Assembly (NCBI GenBank): GCA_030432695.1
Contig: JAUILN010000013.1
Location: forward strand, 1 to 64,000
Origin: a bacterium
GTDB lineage: Bacteria > Planctomycetota > UBA1135 > UBA2386
Reading direction: 5' to 3'
DNA length: 64,000 bases
The position numbers were made by a program, and so were the translations under genes. The notes below the pieces were generated by a model, which was not told the origin of the DNA, did no database searches, and saw only the letters and a program-made list of their open reading frames with translations. Each line of letters opens with the position of its first letter. The stretch's first letter is position 1. Below, one piece after another: positions 25,464 through 34,028 of the stretch.

Positions 25464-26141
25464 GGCGCGGTTCCTTGCGGTTGCAAGCAGCAACGAGAGG
25501 CGAGGTGGGTCGGGCAGGCGAGAGGGATCCTATCCCGGGGGCTCGCGCCGTGGTTCCGGCAGGGGCTGCGGCGCCCGGGTTGGCGGCGGCCGGAGTTCCG
25601 GCCCGGTGTCCGCCCGGGCGTCTCCCGGCGCAAGTCGGGGGAGGCGGCCGTCCGGTGGCGCGACCGGCTGCCGGGCGGAGCCCGCCTCTCGCCGGTCGAT
25701 TCCCCGACGTGGACCGCCAGGGGGGCGGGCGACTATCATCCGCGGCCCGCGCCGGGCGGGCGGGTCGTCCGCCTTCCGGTGATGCGGATGCGTGCCGCAT
25801 GGCCCAGACCCGTCCTCCGATCCCTTTCCTGGCCGCCGCCGGGTCCGCGTCAAGGCGCGTCGACCTCGCGCGGACGGGCGGCGCATTGGCGTCGGGCGGA
25901 TCGGTGGCGCAGGGGGTGGTGGTGCTGCGATCGGTCGGGTCGCGATCGGTCGTGCTGTCGAGGTCGAACGACCGCGGAGGTCCGCTGGGCCTCCGGGCAG
26001 CGTGCGCGAGGCAGAATCCCCACGGCTCGGTCTCCCGGACCGACGGTCGCGCGAGCGCCGTTCCGCGTCCCGGCCACCGAGCCGCCCGTCCGCCGGTTCC
26101 GTCCTCCTGGGCGCGACCGGTCGAGTCTCAGGAGCGAAACA
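25464..26141. other. Long divergent spacer; probable rne leader
   Basis: About 680 bp of very GC-rich DNA between the FG-GAP gene (minus) and rne (plus). Translated frames are low-complexity Arg/Pro/Gly. A small hairpin, GTTGC-AAGCA-GCAAC, lies at 25480-25494 just upstream of the FG-GAP start. TATCAT at about 25734-25739 could be a -10 element for rne; if so the rne leader would be about 400 nt, comparable to the long autoregulatory rne leader known in E. coli. That is inference. Confidence 0.35.
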
Positions 26142-26144
26142 TTG
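26130..26144 (+). promoter_or_regulatory. Ribosome-binding site fixing a TTG start for rne
   Basis: AGGAG (26130-26134) is 7 nt before the TTG at 26142. Starting there gives M-KRMLINA, the near-universal N-terminus of RNase E/G. The next ATG (26151) would be 16 nt from this site and would lose those residues. Confidence 0.75.
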
Positions 26145-28592
26145 AAGCGGATGCTGATCAACGCCGCGGATCCGGAGGAAGCCCGGATCGCGGTGGTCGA
26201 GGATGGAGTCCTGCAGGAACTCCACGTCGAGGTGGCCAACCGGGAGGCGTACCTCGGCAACATCTACAAGGGCCGGGTCGTCAACATCGAGCCGAGCATC
26301 GGCGCGGCGTTCGTAGCGTTCGGCGGGCGTAGCAACGGTTTCCTGCACGCCTCGGACATCCTTCCGGCCTACACGCGGCCCGACTTCCGTCTGGAAGACG
26401 TGGTCGAGGGGCGGGCGAAGCTCGGTGCCGACGACGGTCCGGACTCGATCCGGGCGGCGCTGGCCGACACCGACGACGACGACGAGGACGACGATGGCGG
26501 GGGCGGCCAGGCTGCCGGCGATTCCGGCGGTGGTCGGTCCCGTCGCTCGAGGCGGCGCCGTCGCGAGGACGAGTCTGAGGAGTCGGAGGCCAGCGTCGGC
26601 GCCGCCGTCGCGGAGGACGGCGATCCTGACGTCGAGAGCGAGGACGGTGAGAACGAGGACGGTGAGAACGAGGACGGTGAGAACGAGGACGGGGCCGAGG
26701 AATCCGCGGAGGCTTCGGACCGCGACGACCGGGAGGAGGTCGCGGAGGCGCGCATCACCCGCTCACGGCGACGGACCCGTGCGACGGATGCGGACCGGGC
26801 CGTGGACGCCGATGAGCCGGAAGCGTCGGTGGACTACCCGCACGCCGGGGATGTCACGGAGGAAGCGGCCGACCGGGTCGATGCGTTCGACGACGAAGAC
26901 GACGAGTCCGGTGAGGCGGACCCGATCGGCTCCGGGCATGGTGCGGACGACGATGACGACGACGGTGGTTGGGCCGAGGGGCTCGATGACGAGCCGTCGG
27001 GCGAAGTCGCCGCGTCGACCGAGGCGGTGAGCGGAGACGCGGAGGACACTTCCGACGACGCGTCCGGCGACCCGGTCGAGGAGTCGGAGGGCGGGCGCCG
27101 ACCGCGACGCCGGCGCCGGCGCCGTGGAGGGCGGTCTGACGACACCGAAGACGGTGACGCGGAGACATCGGTCTCCGGAGCCGGGGATGCTGGGTCCGAG
27201 GCAGGCGAGGACGACGCCGAGACGTCCGCGGGCTCCGAGGCGGGCGCTGACGGCGCCGAGGATGGTGCAGCGGGTCGCCGCAAGAACCGCAAGCGCGGCG
27301 GGCGCACCGAGCGTCCCCGCACCCGGGTGCCGATCGAGCAGCTGGTCAAGAAGGGCCAGGAGCTGATCGTCCAGGTCACCAAGGAAGGGATCGGCAACAA
27401 GGGGCCGACGCTGACCACCTACGTGTCGCTACCCGGACGCAGCCTGGTGCTGATGCCCAGCCTGCCGAAGTGCGGCGTCAGCCGGAAGATCGACGACGCC
27501 AAGGAGCGCCGCCGCCTGAAGCGGATCGTCAAGGACCTCGACGAGACCGGCAACGGCGGCGTCGGGTTCATCATCCGTACCAACGGCATCGAGAAGTCGA
27601 AGGCCGACCTGCAGCGCGACCGCGACTACCTGAAGCGGATCTGGGAGCTGGTCGGCCAGCGGGTCTCGGTCACCCGGGCGCCGGCGCTGCTCTACCAGGA
27701 GTCCGACCTGGTGCTGAAGGCGATGCGCGACCTGTTCTCGCCCGAGATCGAGGAGGTCGTGGTCGATTCGAAGGACGTCTACCTGCGCATCAAGGACTTC
27801 GCCGAGAAGCTGATGCCGCACATGGCCGACCGGATCAAGCTCCACGAGCTGATCACCCCGCTGTTCCATAGCTTCGGCATCGAGCAGGAGGTCGAGAAGC
27901 TCTACCAGCCGAAGATCGAGCTGCCCAACGGGGCCTCGATCGTGATCGATCAGGCCGAGGCGCTGGTGGCGATCGACGTCAACTCGGGGCGATTCAAACC
28001 GGGCACCAAGTTGGAGGAGACGGCCTACCGGACCAACCTCGACGCGATTCCCGAGATCGTTCGCCAGCTGCGGCTGCGTGACCTTGGCGGCCTGATCATG
28101 ATCGACTTCATCGACATGGCCTCGGACCGGCACCGCCGCAACGTCGAACGGCGGTTGGTCGACGAGCTCAAGGGCGACCGCGCACGGATCAAGGTCGGGC
28201 GGATCAGTCCGTTCGGGATGCTCGAGGTCACCCGGCAGCGGGTCGGTCCGGGCCTGAAGCGGACCGTGTTTTCGATCTGTCGGCACTGCTCCGGGTCGGG
28301 GCTGGTGCGGACCGTCCAGTCCAAGGCTCTCGCGGTGCTCCGCGAGGTCCAGGCTCTGCTGAACCTGAAGGGTTTCTCGATCCTCCAGGTGTTCGTCTCG
28401 CCCGCGGTGAACGACTACCTGGTCAACTACAAGCGCCGGCAGATCCTCGACTTCGAGGAATCGACCGGCAAGGGGATCGTGTTCAAGGCGGAGGTCAGCT
28501 ACCCCATCGAGGCGGTCCACTACAGGTTCATGACCGGCGATGGCCAGGAAGCCCGGGTCGCCATTCCCGCGGGTCTCGGTGTGAAGGCCTGA
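26142..28592 (+). CDS. rne: Ribonuclease E/G with large acidic insert in the S1 domain
   Basis: Endoribonuclease for mRNA decay and rRNA/tRNA maturation, 816 residues. N-terminal half of the S1 domain (KRMLINAADPEEARIAVVE, GNIYKGRVVNIEPSIGAAF, FLHASDILPAY), then about 300 residues rich in Asp, Glu, Ser and Arg, then the rest of S1 (KKGQELIVQVTKEGIGNKGP). The catalytic core follows: AIDVNSGRF and IDFIDM supply the metal-binding aspartates, and CRHCSGSG is the Zn-link. There is little after the core, so no C-terminal degradosome scaffold of the E. coli kind; the internal acidic insert may play that part. The TTG start is chosen from motif and RBS. rplU follows. Confidence 0.9.
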   Translation: MKRMLINAADPEEARIAVVEDGVLQELHVEVANREAYLGNIYKGRVVNIEPSIGAAFVAFGGRSNGFLHASDILPAYTRPDFRLEDVVEGRAKLGADDGPDSIRAALADTDDDDEDDDGGGGQAAGDSGGGRSRRSRRRRREDESEESEASVGAAVAEDGDPDVESEDGENEDGENEDGENEDGAEESAEASDRDDREEVAEARITRSRRRTRATDADRAVDADEPEASVDYPHAGDVTEEAADRVDAFDDEDDESGEADPIGSGHGADDDDDDGGWAEGLDDEPSGEVAASTEAVSGDAEDTSDDASGDPVEESEGGRRPRRRRRRRGGRSDDTEDGDAETSVSGAGDAGSEAGEDDAETSAGSEAGADGAEDGAAGRRKNRKRGGRTERPRTRVPIEQLVKKGQELIVQVTKEGIGNKGPTLTTYVSLPGRSLVLMPSLPKCGVSRKIDDAKERRRLKRIVKDLDETGNGGVGFIIRTNGIEKSKADLQRDRDYLKRIWELVGQRVSVTRAPALLYQESDLVLKAMRDLFSPEIEEVVVDSKDVYLRIKDFAEKLMPHMADRIKLHELITPLFHSFGIEQEVEKLYQPKIELPNGASIVIDQAEALVAIDVNSGRFKPGTKLEETAYRTNLDAIPEIVRQLRLRDLGGLIMIDFIDMASDRHRRNVERRLVDELKGDRARIKVGRISPFGMLEVTRQRVGPGLKRTVFSICRHCSGSGLVRTVQSKALAVLREVQALLNLKGFSILQVFVSPAVNDYLVNYKRRQILDFEESTGKGIVFKAEVSYPIEAVHYRFMTGDGQEARVAIPAGLGVKA
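26640..26692 (+). repeat. 15-bp coding tandem repeat in rne
   Basis: Three full units of GAGGACGGTGAGAAC and a partial fourth encode repeated EDGEN in the acidic insert. The repeat is in frame, so slippage would change length without breaking the gene. Confidence 0.85.
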
Positions 28593-28713
28593 TCCCCGCA
28601 ACTGCGGGGTCGGACCTGGTCACCTGGCGGGAGTTGCTGGGCCGTGCTTGACCCGCACGGCCCGGAAGCTACCATGCTCGGCCCTTTCCGCGGCCCCGGA
28701 GTCGAAACGAACG

Positions 28714-29043
28714 ATGTACGCCGTCGTCGAAGATCGTAATCAGCAGTATCGCGTCCAGTCCGGCGACCGGGTGTTCATCGCTCTCAAGAGTGATGCGCCG
28801 GTCGGCTCGACCTTCAAGTTCGACAACGTCTGCCTGTGGTCTTCCACAGGGACCGGGGACGATGCGCCGAAGATCGGCACCCCCTACGTCGACGGCGTGT
28901 CGGTGACCGCCAAGGTCATCCGCCACGACGTGAAGGGCCCGAAGCTGATCGTCGCGAAGTTCCGCCGCCGTAAGAACAGCCGCAAGCGCACCGGCTTCCG
29001 GGCGCGCTACACCGAGGTCCAGATCGAGTCGATCGACGGCTGA
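28714..29043 (+). CDS. rplU: 50S ribosomal protein L21
   Basis: A 109-residue protein starting MYAVVEDRNQQYRVQSGDRV. The body (VTAKVIRHDVKGPKLIVAKF) and the C-terminal RRKNSRKRTGFRARYTEV are diagnostic of L21, which binds 23S rRNA domain II. The ATG at 28714 is used; an open frame runs further upstream but the family start is here. It lies 121 bp after rne and is the first gene of the conserved rplU-rpmA-obgE cluster. Confidence 0.93.
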   Translation: MYAVVEDRNQQYRVQSGDRVFIALKSDAPVGSTFKFDNVCLWSSTGTGDDAPKIGTPYVDGVSVTAKVIRHDVKGPKLIVAKFRRRKNSRKRTGFRARYTEVQIESIDG

Positions 29044-29110
29044 TCGGGCCGCGGAAGCTGTTCGATCCTCGGGTCGCTTGGCGCATTCCACGCTCTGGTC
29101 ATCCGGGGTT

Positions 29111-29162
29111 TCAGTCCACCCAGGGCTCTAGTCCACCCAGAGTATTCAGTCCATTCAAGGTC
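29111..29162 (+). repeat. Triplicated ~17-bp repeat between rplU and rpmA
   Basis: Three imperfect units sharing (T)CAGTCCACCCAG lie side by side: units begin at about 29111, 29129 and 29146. They occupy most of the 152-bp spacer. The third unit, CAGTCCATTCAAGG, is the most changed. Possible operator or slippage product. Confidence 0.7.
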
Positions 29163-29195
29163 ACCTGCCCCGGTCGGTGACCGGAGAACTCCGAC

Positions 29196-29444
29196 ATGGC
29201 ACACAAGAAGGGACAGGGTTCCACCAAGAACGGCCGCGATTCGAACGCGCAGCACCGTGGCGTGAAGCGCTACGGGGGCGAAGCCGTGACGGCGGGGACC
29301 ATCATCATCCGTCAGTGCGGGACCAAGTTCCTGCCGGGCGCCAACGTCAAGCGCGCCAACGACGACACGCTGTTCGCCCTGGTCGATGGACACGTGCGGT
29401 TCCAGTCGAACCGGCGCGTGCACGTGGATCCGGTCGAGAACTGA
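29196..29444 (+). CDS. rpmA: 50S ribosomal protein L27
   Basis: An 82-residue protein with the L27 signature AHKKGQGSTKNGRDSNAQHR and GVKRYGGEAVTAGTIIIRQ, then GTKFLPGANV. L27 lies near the peptidyl-transferase centre. There is no Firmicutes-type N-terminal cleavable extension. The last codons and the TGA are part of a 16-bp tandem triplication. Confidence 0.95.
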   Translation: MAHKKGQGSTKNGRDSNAQHRGVKRYGGEAVTAGTIIIRQCGTKFLPGANVKRANDDTLFALVDGHVRFQSNRRVHVDPVEN

Positions 29445-29474
29445 TCCGGTCGAGAACTGATCCGGTCGAGCGCT
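29427..29474 (+). repeat. 16-bp triplication spanning the rpmA stop codon
   Basis: GATCCGGTCGAGAACT is present at 29427-29442 and 29443-29458; a third unit at 29459-29474 has two changed bases. The rpmA stop (29442-29444) lies at the junction of units 1 and 2, so the first unit codes for the last residues and the others are untranslated. Confidence 0.9.
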
Positions 29475-29580
29475 GGTCGGCCCGTGGCCGGGTCCCGGCT
29501 CGAAAGCAGTCTCAGCTGGCGCACCGGCCCCGAAGCTCAACCGTGACCCGGCCGGTCGGAGTCCGGAGCGCGTCAGTCCC

Positions 29581-30561
29581 ATGTTCGTCGACGAACTCGA
29601 GTGCACGGTCCGCGGCGGTCGCGGTGGCGATGGCTGTGTGTCGTTCTGGCGCGAGAAGTTCGTGCCGCGCGGCGGCCCCGACGGTGGCGACGGCGGGCGG
29701 GGAGGCGACGTTCTGCTGGTTGCCTCCACCCACGAGAACACGCTGTATCACCTCAGTGGTCAGCCGGTGTTCGAGGCTCCCAAGGGGCAGCCGGGTCGGG
29801 GCAGGGACATGACCGGTCGCTCGGCCGAGGATCTGGTCCTCCACGTGCCGGTCGGCACGTTGGTGCTAGACGCCGAGCGTGGCAACGTGCTCAAGGACCT
29901 CGCCGAGGATGGCGCGCCCTTCATCGTGGTCCGTGGAGGCAGGGGCGGGCGCGGCAACGCGCGCTTCGCGACCTCGACGAACCGGACCCCGCGTGAGGCC
30001 GAACATGGCCAGGACGGGGAAGAGCGGCGGATCCGACTCAGCCTCAAGCTGATCGCCGACGTCGGTCTGGTCGGTCTGCCGAACGCCGGTAAGTCGACGC
30101 TGCTCTCGAGCCTCTCGCGAGCTCGGCCGAAGATCGCCGAGTACCCCTTCACGACCCTGGAGCCGATGCTGGGCATCGTGCCGTTCGGCGACGGCTCGTC
30201 GATCGTCATGGCGGACATCCCCGGACTGATCGAGGGCGCGCACGCGGGCAAGGGGCTCGGGATGCAGTTCTTGAAGCACGTGGAGCGGACCCGGGCGCTG
30301 TTGCACCTGGTCGACTGCTCCAGTGGCGCCGATGTCGAGCCGGCGGATGCATGGCGGGTGATCCTCGACGAGTTGGCGGGCTACTCCGCCGAACTCCGCG
30401 CTCGCCCGCGTCTCCTGGTTGCGACCAAGGTCGAGGACGACGAGTCGCGCGCGCGCGCCGCAGAACTCCGTGAGGCGACCGGGGAGTTCGTCCTGGAACT
30501 CTCCTCGGCGATGCGGACGGGTGTCCCCCAGCTGATGGAGCTGCTGGGGCGGCTGCGCTGA
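29581..30561 (+). CDS. obgE: Obg-family GTPase
   Basis: A 326-residue GTPase of 50S assembly and stress control. The glycine-rich Obg fold (MFVDELECTVRGGRGGDGCV, VPRGGPDGGDGGRGGD) covers about residues 1-157. The G domain has P-loop GLPNAGKSTLLSSL (about 163-176), G2 YPFTTLEP, G3 DIPGLIEGA and an ATKVED segment at the G4 position. It ends soon after the G domain, without the variable C-terminal domain found in some Obg proteins. Third gene of the rplU-rpmA-obgE cluster. Confidence 0.93.
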   Translation: MFVDELECTVRGGRGGDGCVSFWREKFVPRGGPDGGDGGRGGDVLLVASTHENTLYHLSGQPVFEAPKGQPGRGRDMTGRSAEDLVLHVPVGTLVLDAERGNVLKDLAEDGAPFIVVRGGRGGRGNARFATSTNRTPREAEHGQDGEERRIRLSLKLIADVGLVGLPNAGKSTLLSSLSRARPKIAEYPFTTLEPMLGIVPFGDGSSIVMADIPGLIEGAHAGKGLGMQFLKHVERTRALLHLVDCSSGADVEPADAWRVILDELAGYSAELRARPRLLVATKVEDDESRARAAELREATGEFVLELSSAMRTGVPQLMELLGRLR

Positions 30562-30649
30562 CCCGCGCCTCCGCGGCGTCCTCGATTGAGTCGGACGGCC
30601 TCACGTTGGTCCCCCGCCACGGTCGATACCCCGACCCGGAGGATGTTCC

Positions 30650-31783
30650 GTGGCCCGGCCGACCATTCGTGATTTCCTGAGCATCGTCGTCAAAGAGGGT
30701 GCGTCCGACCTGATCCTGAAGGTCGGGAGCTGTCCCGCGGTGCGGCTCTCGGGTGTGATCCGCTTCCTGGGCGATACCCCGCTCGCTGCCGAGACCCTCG
30801 AGGACTACCTCGCGGAAGTGCTCGACGAGCGGACCCAGGCGGAGTTCTCGGCGACCGGAGCTGCCGACCTCGCCGTCGCGGTCGAGGGGGTCGGGCGCTT
30901 TCGCTGCAACGCCTTCCGGCAGTGCGGCGACGTCGGGTTCGTGTTCCGGCGCGTGAACACGTCGATCCCGTCGTTCAAGGACCTCAACCTACCCGTGCAG
31001 CCGCTGAAGAAGCTGGCCGCGCTCAACCGCGGTCTGGTGCTGGCGACGGGTATCGCGGGCTCCGGCAAGTCGACGACGCTCGCCTCGATGATCGAGCACG
31101 TCAACCGCAACTACCAGAAGCACATCGTGACCATCGAGGACCCGATCGAGTTCATGTTCGAGGATCGGTTCTCGATCGTGAACCAGCGAGAGGTCGGCAC
31201 CGACTGCGAGTCGTTCTCCGGGGCGCTGCGCCAGGCCGTGCGGCAGTCGCCCGACGTGATCCTGATCGGAGAGATGCGTGACAAAGAGACCGTGGAGGCG
31301 GCGATCCAGGCCGCGGAGACCGGTCACCTGGTGTTTTCGACGTTGCACACCGTGAACGCGGTGCAGACAGTCGAGCGGATCATCACGTTCTTCCCGCCCC
31401 ACCAGCACGATCTGATCCGACTCCAGCTGGCGCTCAACCTGGCCGGAGTCGTGTCGATGCGTCTGATCCGGACCAAGGAAGGCAAGGGGATGGTGCCGGC
31501 GGTCGAGCTGCTGATGAACACTCCGACCGTCCGGGAGCTCCTGGAATCTGGTCAGACCCGCATGCTGCCCAAGGCGCTGTCCGAGGGTGGCTACTACGGG
31601 ACGATGACCTTCAACCAGTCCCTGATCCGGCTGTTCGAAGCGGGGAACATCAGTCTGGAGGACGCCCTGGCGTCATCCGACAACCCCGATGAGCTGAAGA
31701 TGCAGATGCGCGGAATCACCGCGGGTGCGCAGGCCACGGTTCCCGCGGCCGGGACCGTCGGGCCGGGGGCTCCGGGTCGCTGA
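30650..31783 (+). CDS. PilT/PilU-family type IV pilus ATPase (PilU-like)
   Basis: A 377-residue retraction-type ATPase. Walker A is ATGIAGSGKSTTLAS (about residues 127-141); the Asp box has IVTIEDPIEF; Walker B PDVILIGEMRDKET; His box TGHLVFSTLHT. The C-terminal part (NTPTVRELLESGQT, MTFNQSLIRLFEAG, ISLEDALASSDNPDELKMQM) resembles PilU more than PilT, which carries AIRNLIRE at this place. GTG start at 30650 with GGAGG 7 nt upstream. A second, clearer PilT is encoded at 55999; paralogues commonly cooperate in pilus retraction. The last ~20 residues are Ala/Pro/Gly-rich. Confidence 0.87.
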   Translation: MARPTIRDFLSIVVKEGASDLILKVGSCPAVRLSGVIRFLGDTPLAAETLEDYLAEVLDERTQAEFSATGAADLAVAVEGVGRFRCNAFRQCGDVGFVFRRVNTSIPSFKDLNLPVQPLKKLAALNRGLVLATGIAGSGKSTTLASMIEHVNRNYQKHIVTIEDPIEFMFEDRFSIVNQREVGTDCESFSGALRQAVRQSPDVILIGEMRDKETVEAAIQAAETGHLVFSTLHTVNAVQTVERIITFFPPHQHDLIRLQLALNLAGVVSMRLIRTKEGKGMVPAVELLMNTPTVRELLESGQTRMLPKALSEGGYYGTMTFNQSLIRLFEAGNISLEDALASSDNPDELKMQMRGITAGAQATVPAAGTVGPGAPGR

Positions 31784-31936
31784 CCCCGGTCCGCGGCTGG
31801 GCCGCCGATCGGCGCCCGTTCGCAGCTTTTCGGAAGACCCGCGGGAGTTGGTCCGTCCCAGCCATTCGAGGCGCCGGGATCGTGGATTCTGACCACCGAT
31901 CGGCGGCACCTGTTCGGCTACGATGCACCGCGGATC

Positions 31937-33172
31937 ATGACCAGGCTACCGATCAACCTGCTGCTGGGAGTTTGCATCCTGGCACTCCTGGCCGGCATCG
32001 GACTCCAGGCGAAGGGCGTGCTCGACGACCGTGAGCGCGTCCGTCTGGACCAGGACAAGAACCTCGCCGACTTCATGGAGAAGGTCGAGCTGGGCAGGGT
32101 GCGTGCCGGCGACGCCGTCACCGGCCCGAACTATGCCGAGCCGACGGCCTTCTGGAATGCCGTCAAGGACGTCAACCTGATCGGCAAGGAGCCTCCGAAG
32201 CCGGTGCAGGTGGGGGGCGACGTGCCGAAGGAGCCTGACCAACCGGTCGAGCTACCGAAGGTGCCCTTGGCGGACATTCTCTCCATCGTGTTCGTCGTCT
32301 CGGACGCGGACAAGTCGATCCTGGTGGTCCAGTATCGGCCGGAGGCCAACGTGACCCCGCCAGCGGAGTTGGTCGGCGCGGCGGGTGGTCCTCCCGCAAT
32401 CGGCGACACCGTGCCCGTCGCGGCGCCGAACCCGCGAATCCCGAACAACCGGGGGCGTGGTGTGCGGCCGGCGGCGCCGGGACGGGTCCCGGGATCGGCC
32501 GTGCCGACCGGAGGGGCTGGGGCCAACGCGCTGTACCAGCAGTTGAGGATCGGCGACACGCTCTGGCCGGAGTATGACTACATCCGCCTGGTTCGGGTCT
32601 CCGAAGACGCCACTCATGCGTTCTTCGTCCGTGAGGATCCGGCCGTCGACCAGAGCGAGTGGGCCGAGGAGCCACTCTATCGCGAGGCGCTCGGCCTCGA
32701 CCAGGAGACCCTGGCAGCCCTGCAGAAGGGGCTTCCGGACCGTGCGAACGCGGGTGGAGTCGCTCCCGTAGAATCTCCGGCCGGACCGGCGGAGCCCACC
32801 ACCTGGCAGCCGACGGCGAGCACCACCGAGGTTTCGCCGAATCGATTCGACATCGGCACGCGGGATCGAGCGGTATTTCGTAGCGACCCCAACCGGGTGT
32901 TCAACCAGGACGTCGGAACCGAGAGTTGGAGCAGCCGATCGGGCAACGTGCGCGGCGTGCGGATTACCCAGCTGGCGCCGGGCTACGAGCGCTACGGCGT
33001 GCAGGTTGGTGAGATCATCCTCGCGGTCAACGGCGAGCCGGTGACCGGCAAGCCGGAGGCGATGCGGATCGGTCGCAAGCTCTACGACCGCGGCGTGCGG
33101 ACTTTCGAGGTCGAGTTCCTTACGACCACCGGTCGGCGGATCACCCGCACCTACGTGGCTCCGGACGAATGA
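31937..33172 (+). CDS. Membrane-anchored PDZ protein, GspC-like
   Basis: A 411-residue protein: short cytoplasmic start, one N-terminal membrane helix (PINLLLGVCILALLAGIGLQ), a periplasmic region with a Pro-rich linker (about 85-110), a beta-rich middle (LADILSIVFVVSDADKSILV ... LRIGDTLWPEYDYIRLVRVS) and a C-terminal PDZ domain (VRGVRITQLAPGYERYGVQV, GEIILAVNGEPV). This matches GspC/PulC, the inner-membrane connector of type II secretion, in layout. The nearby pilus-type genes fit such a role. Sequence identity to GspC is not obvious, so the name is withheld. Confidence 0.65.
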   Translation: MTRLPINLLLGVCILALLAGIGLQAKGVLDDRERVRLDQDKNLADFMEKVELGRVRAGDAVTGPNYAEPTAFWNAVKDVNLIGKEPPKPVQVGGDVPKEPDQPVELPKVPLADILSIVFVVSDADKSILVVQYRPEANVTPPAELVGAAGGPPAIGDTVPVAAPNPRIPNNRGRGVRPAAPGRVPGSAVPTGGAGANALYQQLRIGDTLWPEYDYIRLVRVSEDATHAFFVREDPAVDQSEWAEEPLYREALGLDQETLAALQKGLPDRANAGGVAPVESPAGPAEPTTWQPTASTTEVSPNRFDIGTRDRAVFRSDPNRVFNQDVGTESWSSRSGNVRGVRITQLAPGYERYGVQVGEIILAVNGEPVTGKPEAMRIGRKLYDRGVRTFEVEFLTTTGRRITRTYVAPDE

Positions 33173-33272
33173 GGTCCGGTAGCTCCGAGATGGGCGCCTG
33201 GGCGGCGATAGGCCATTCGGAGGGGTGCCGTGCCGATCGATGGATCCCGGCGTGGCCCTACGGGTCGTAGCG

Positions 33273-34028
33273 ATGGCCTGGCTGACGATCGATCGCGGCA
33301 ACACCACGCTCGATTGCCGTGTCGTCAGCGGCGACAAGGTGCTGCGACTTCGGTTCCGTCCGCCGATCAATGGGTTGACGCGCGTCCTGGACCAGGCGTC
33401 ACGCGATGGGCACGTCGTGGAGGGTCTGCTGTGCTGTTGCGTGGTGGCTCCGGCGCTCGACGACTTGCGACGAGAGGCTTCCGCGTTGGGGCTACCCTTA
33501 CGCTCCGCGGGACCGGAGCTGCCCTGTCCGTTGCGGGTCGACTACCCGAAGCCGGTCACCCTGGGAGTCGATCGCTGGGTCGCTGCGTTCGCGGCCAGCC
33601 GGCGGTTCGGGGATACGGTCTTGATCGACTGCGGCACTGCAGTGACGGTCGATGGGGTGACCGCGGACGGTCACTTCCTGGGTGGTACGATCGGCGCAGG
33701 TCTGGGCCTGCAGGCTCGCGCGCTCGCGGCCGCGGCACCTGCGCTGCCGCAATTCGACCGTCGACCGCCGGATGGCTGGCCGCCGAATACCTCGCTGGAT
33801 GCCGTTCGTGCCGGGGTCGGTCTCGGCTTCGTGGAGCAGGTTCGCGGGCTCTGTGAGCGCCACGAAGCGCGTTGGCCGGCAGGTAGGAAGGCGCCGCTGC
33901 GTGTCGTCACCGGGGGCGACGCCGAGGAACTCGTCGATCTGGCTCCCGACCTCGGTCTGACGCTCGCGCCGGGCCTGATCCACGACGGGCTGCTGCTCCT
34001 GGAGGAATTCTGCGCTTCGAACTCCTGA
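33273..34028 (+). CDS. coaX: Type III pantothenate kinase
   Basis: First step of coenzyme A synthesis: phosphorylates pantothenate in the cytoplasm. The 251-residue protein has the CoaX motifs: phosphate loop IDRGNTTLDC (Asp near residue 6), VDYPKPVTLGVDRWVAAFAA, catalytic-site DCGTAVTVD, and GGTIGAGLGLQ. ATG 33273 (MAWLTIDRGN) was chosen over 33225 because the family begins with this strand. Its last 19 nt overlap the likely start of the next gene. Confidence 0.9.
   Translation: MAWLTIDRGNTTLDCRVVSGDKVLRLRFRPPINGLTRVLDQASRDGHVVEGLLCCCVVAPALDDLRREASALGLPLRSAGPELPCPLRVDYPKPVTLGVDRWVAAFAASRRFGDTVLIDCGTAVTVDGVTADGHFLGGTIGAGLGLQARALAAAAPALPQFDRRPPDGWPPNTSLDAVRAGVGLGFVEQVRGLCERHEARWPAGRKAPLRVVTGGDAEELVDLAPDLGLTLAPGLIHDGLLLLEEFCASNS

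Noticed and set aside
25044..26141. Upstream extension of the rne open frame
   Set aside because: Low-complexity Arg/Gly/Pro sequence partly antisense to the FG-GAP gene; the TTG at 26142 with its ribosome site and KRMLINA is the natural start.
26640..26692. Possible CRISPR-like repeat
   Set aside because: Units are directly adjacent without spacers and lie in frame in rne.
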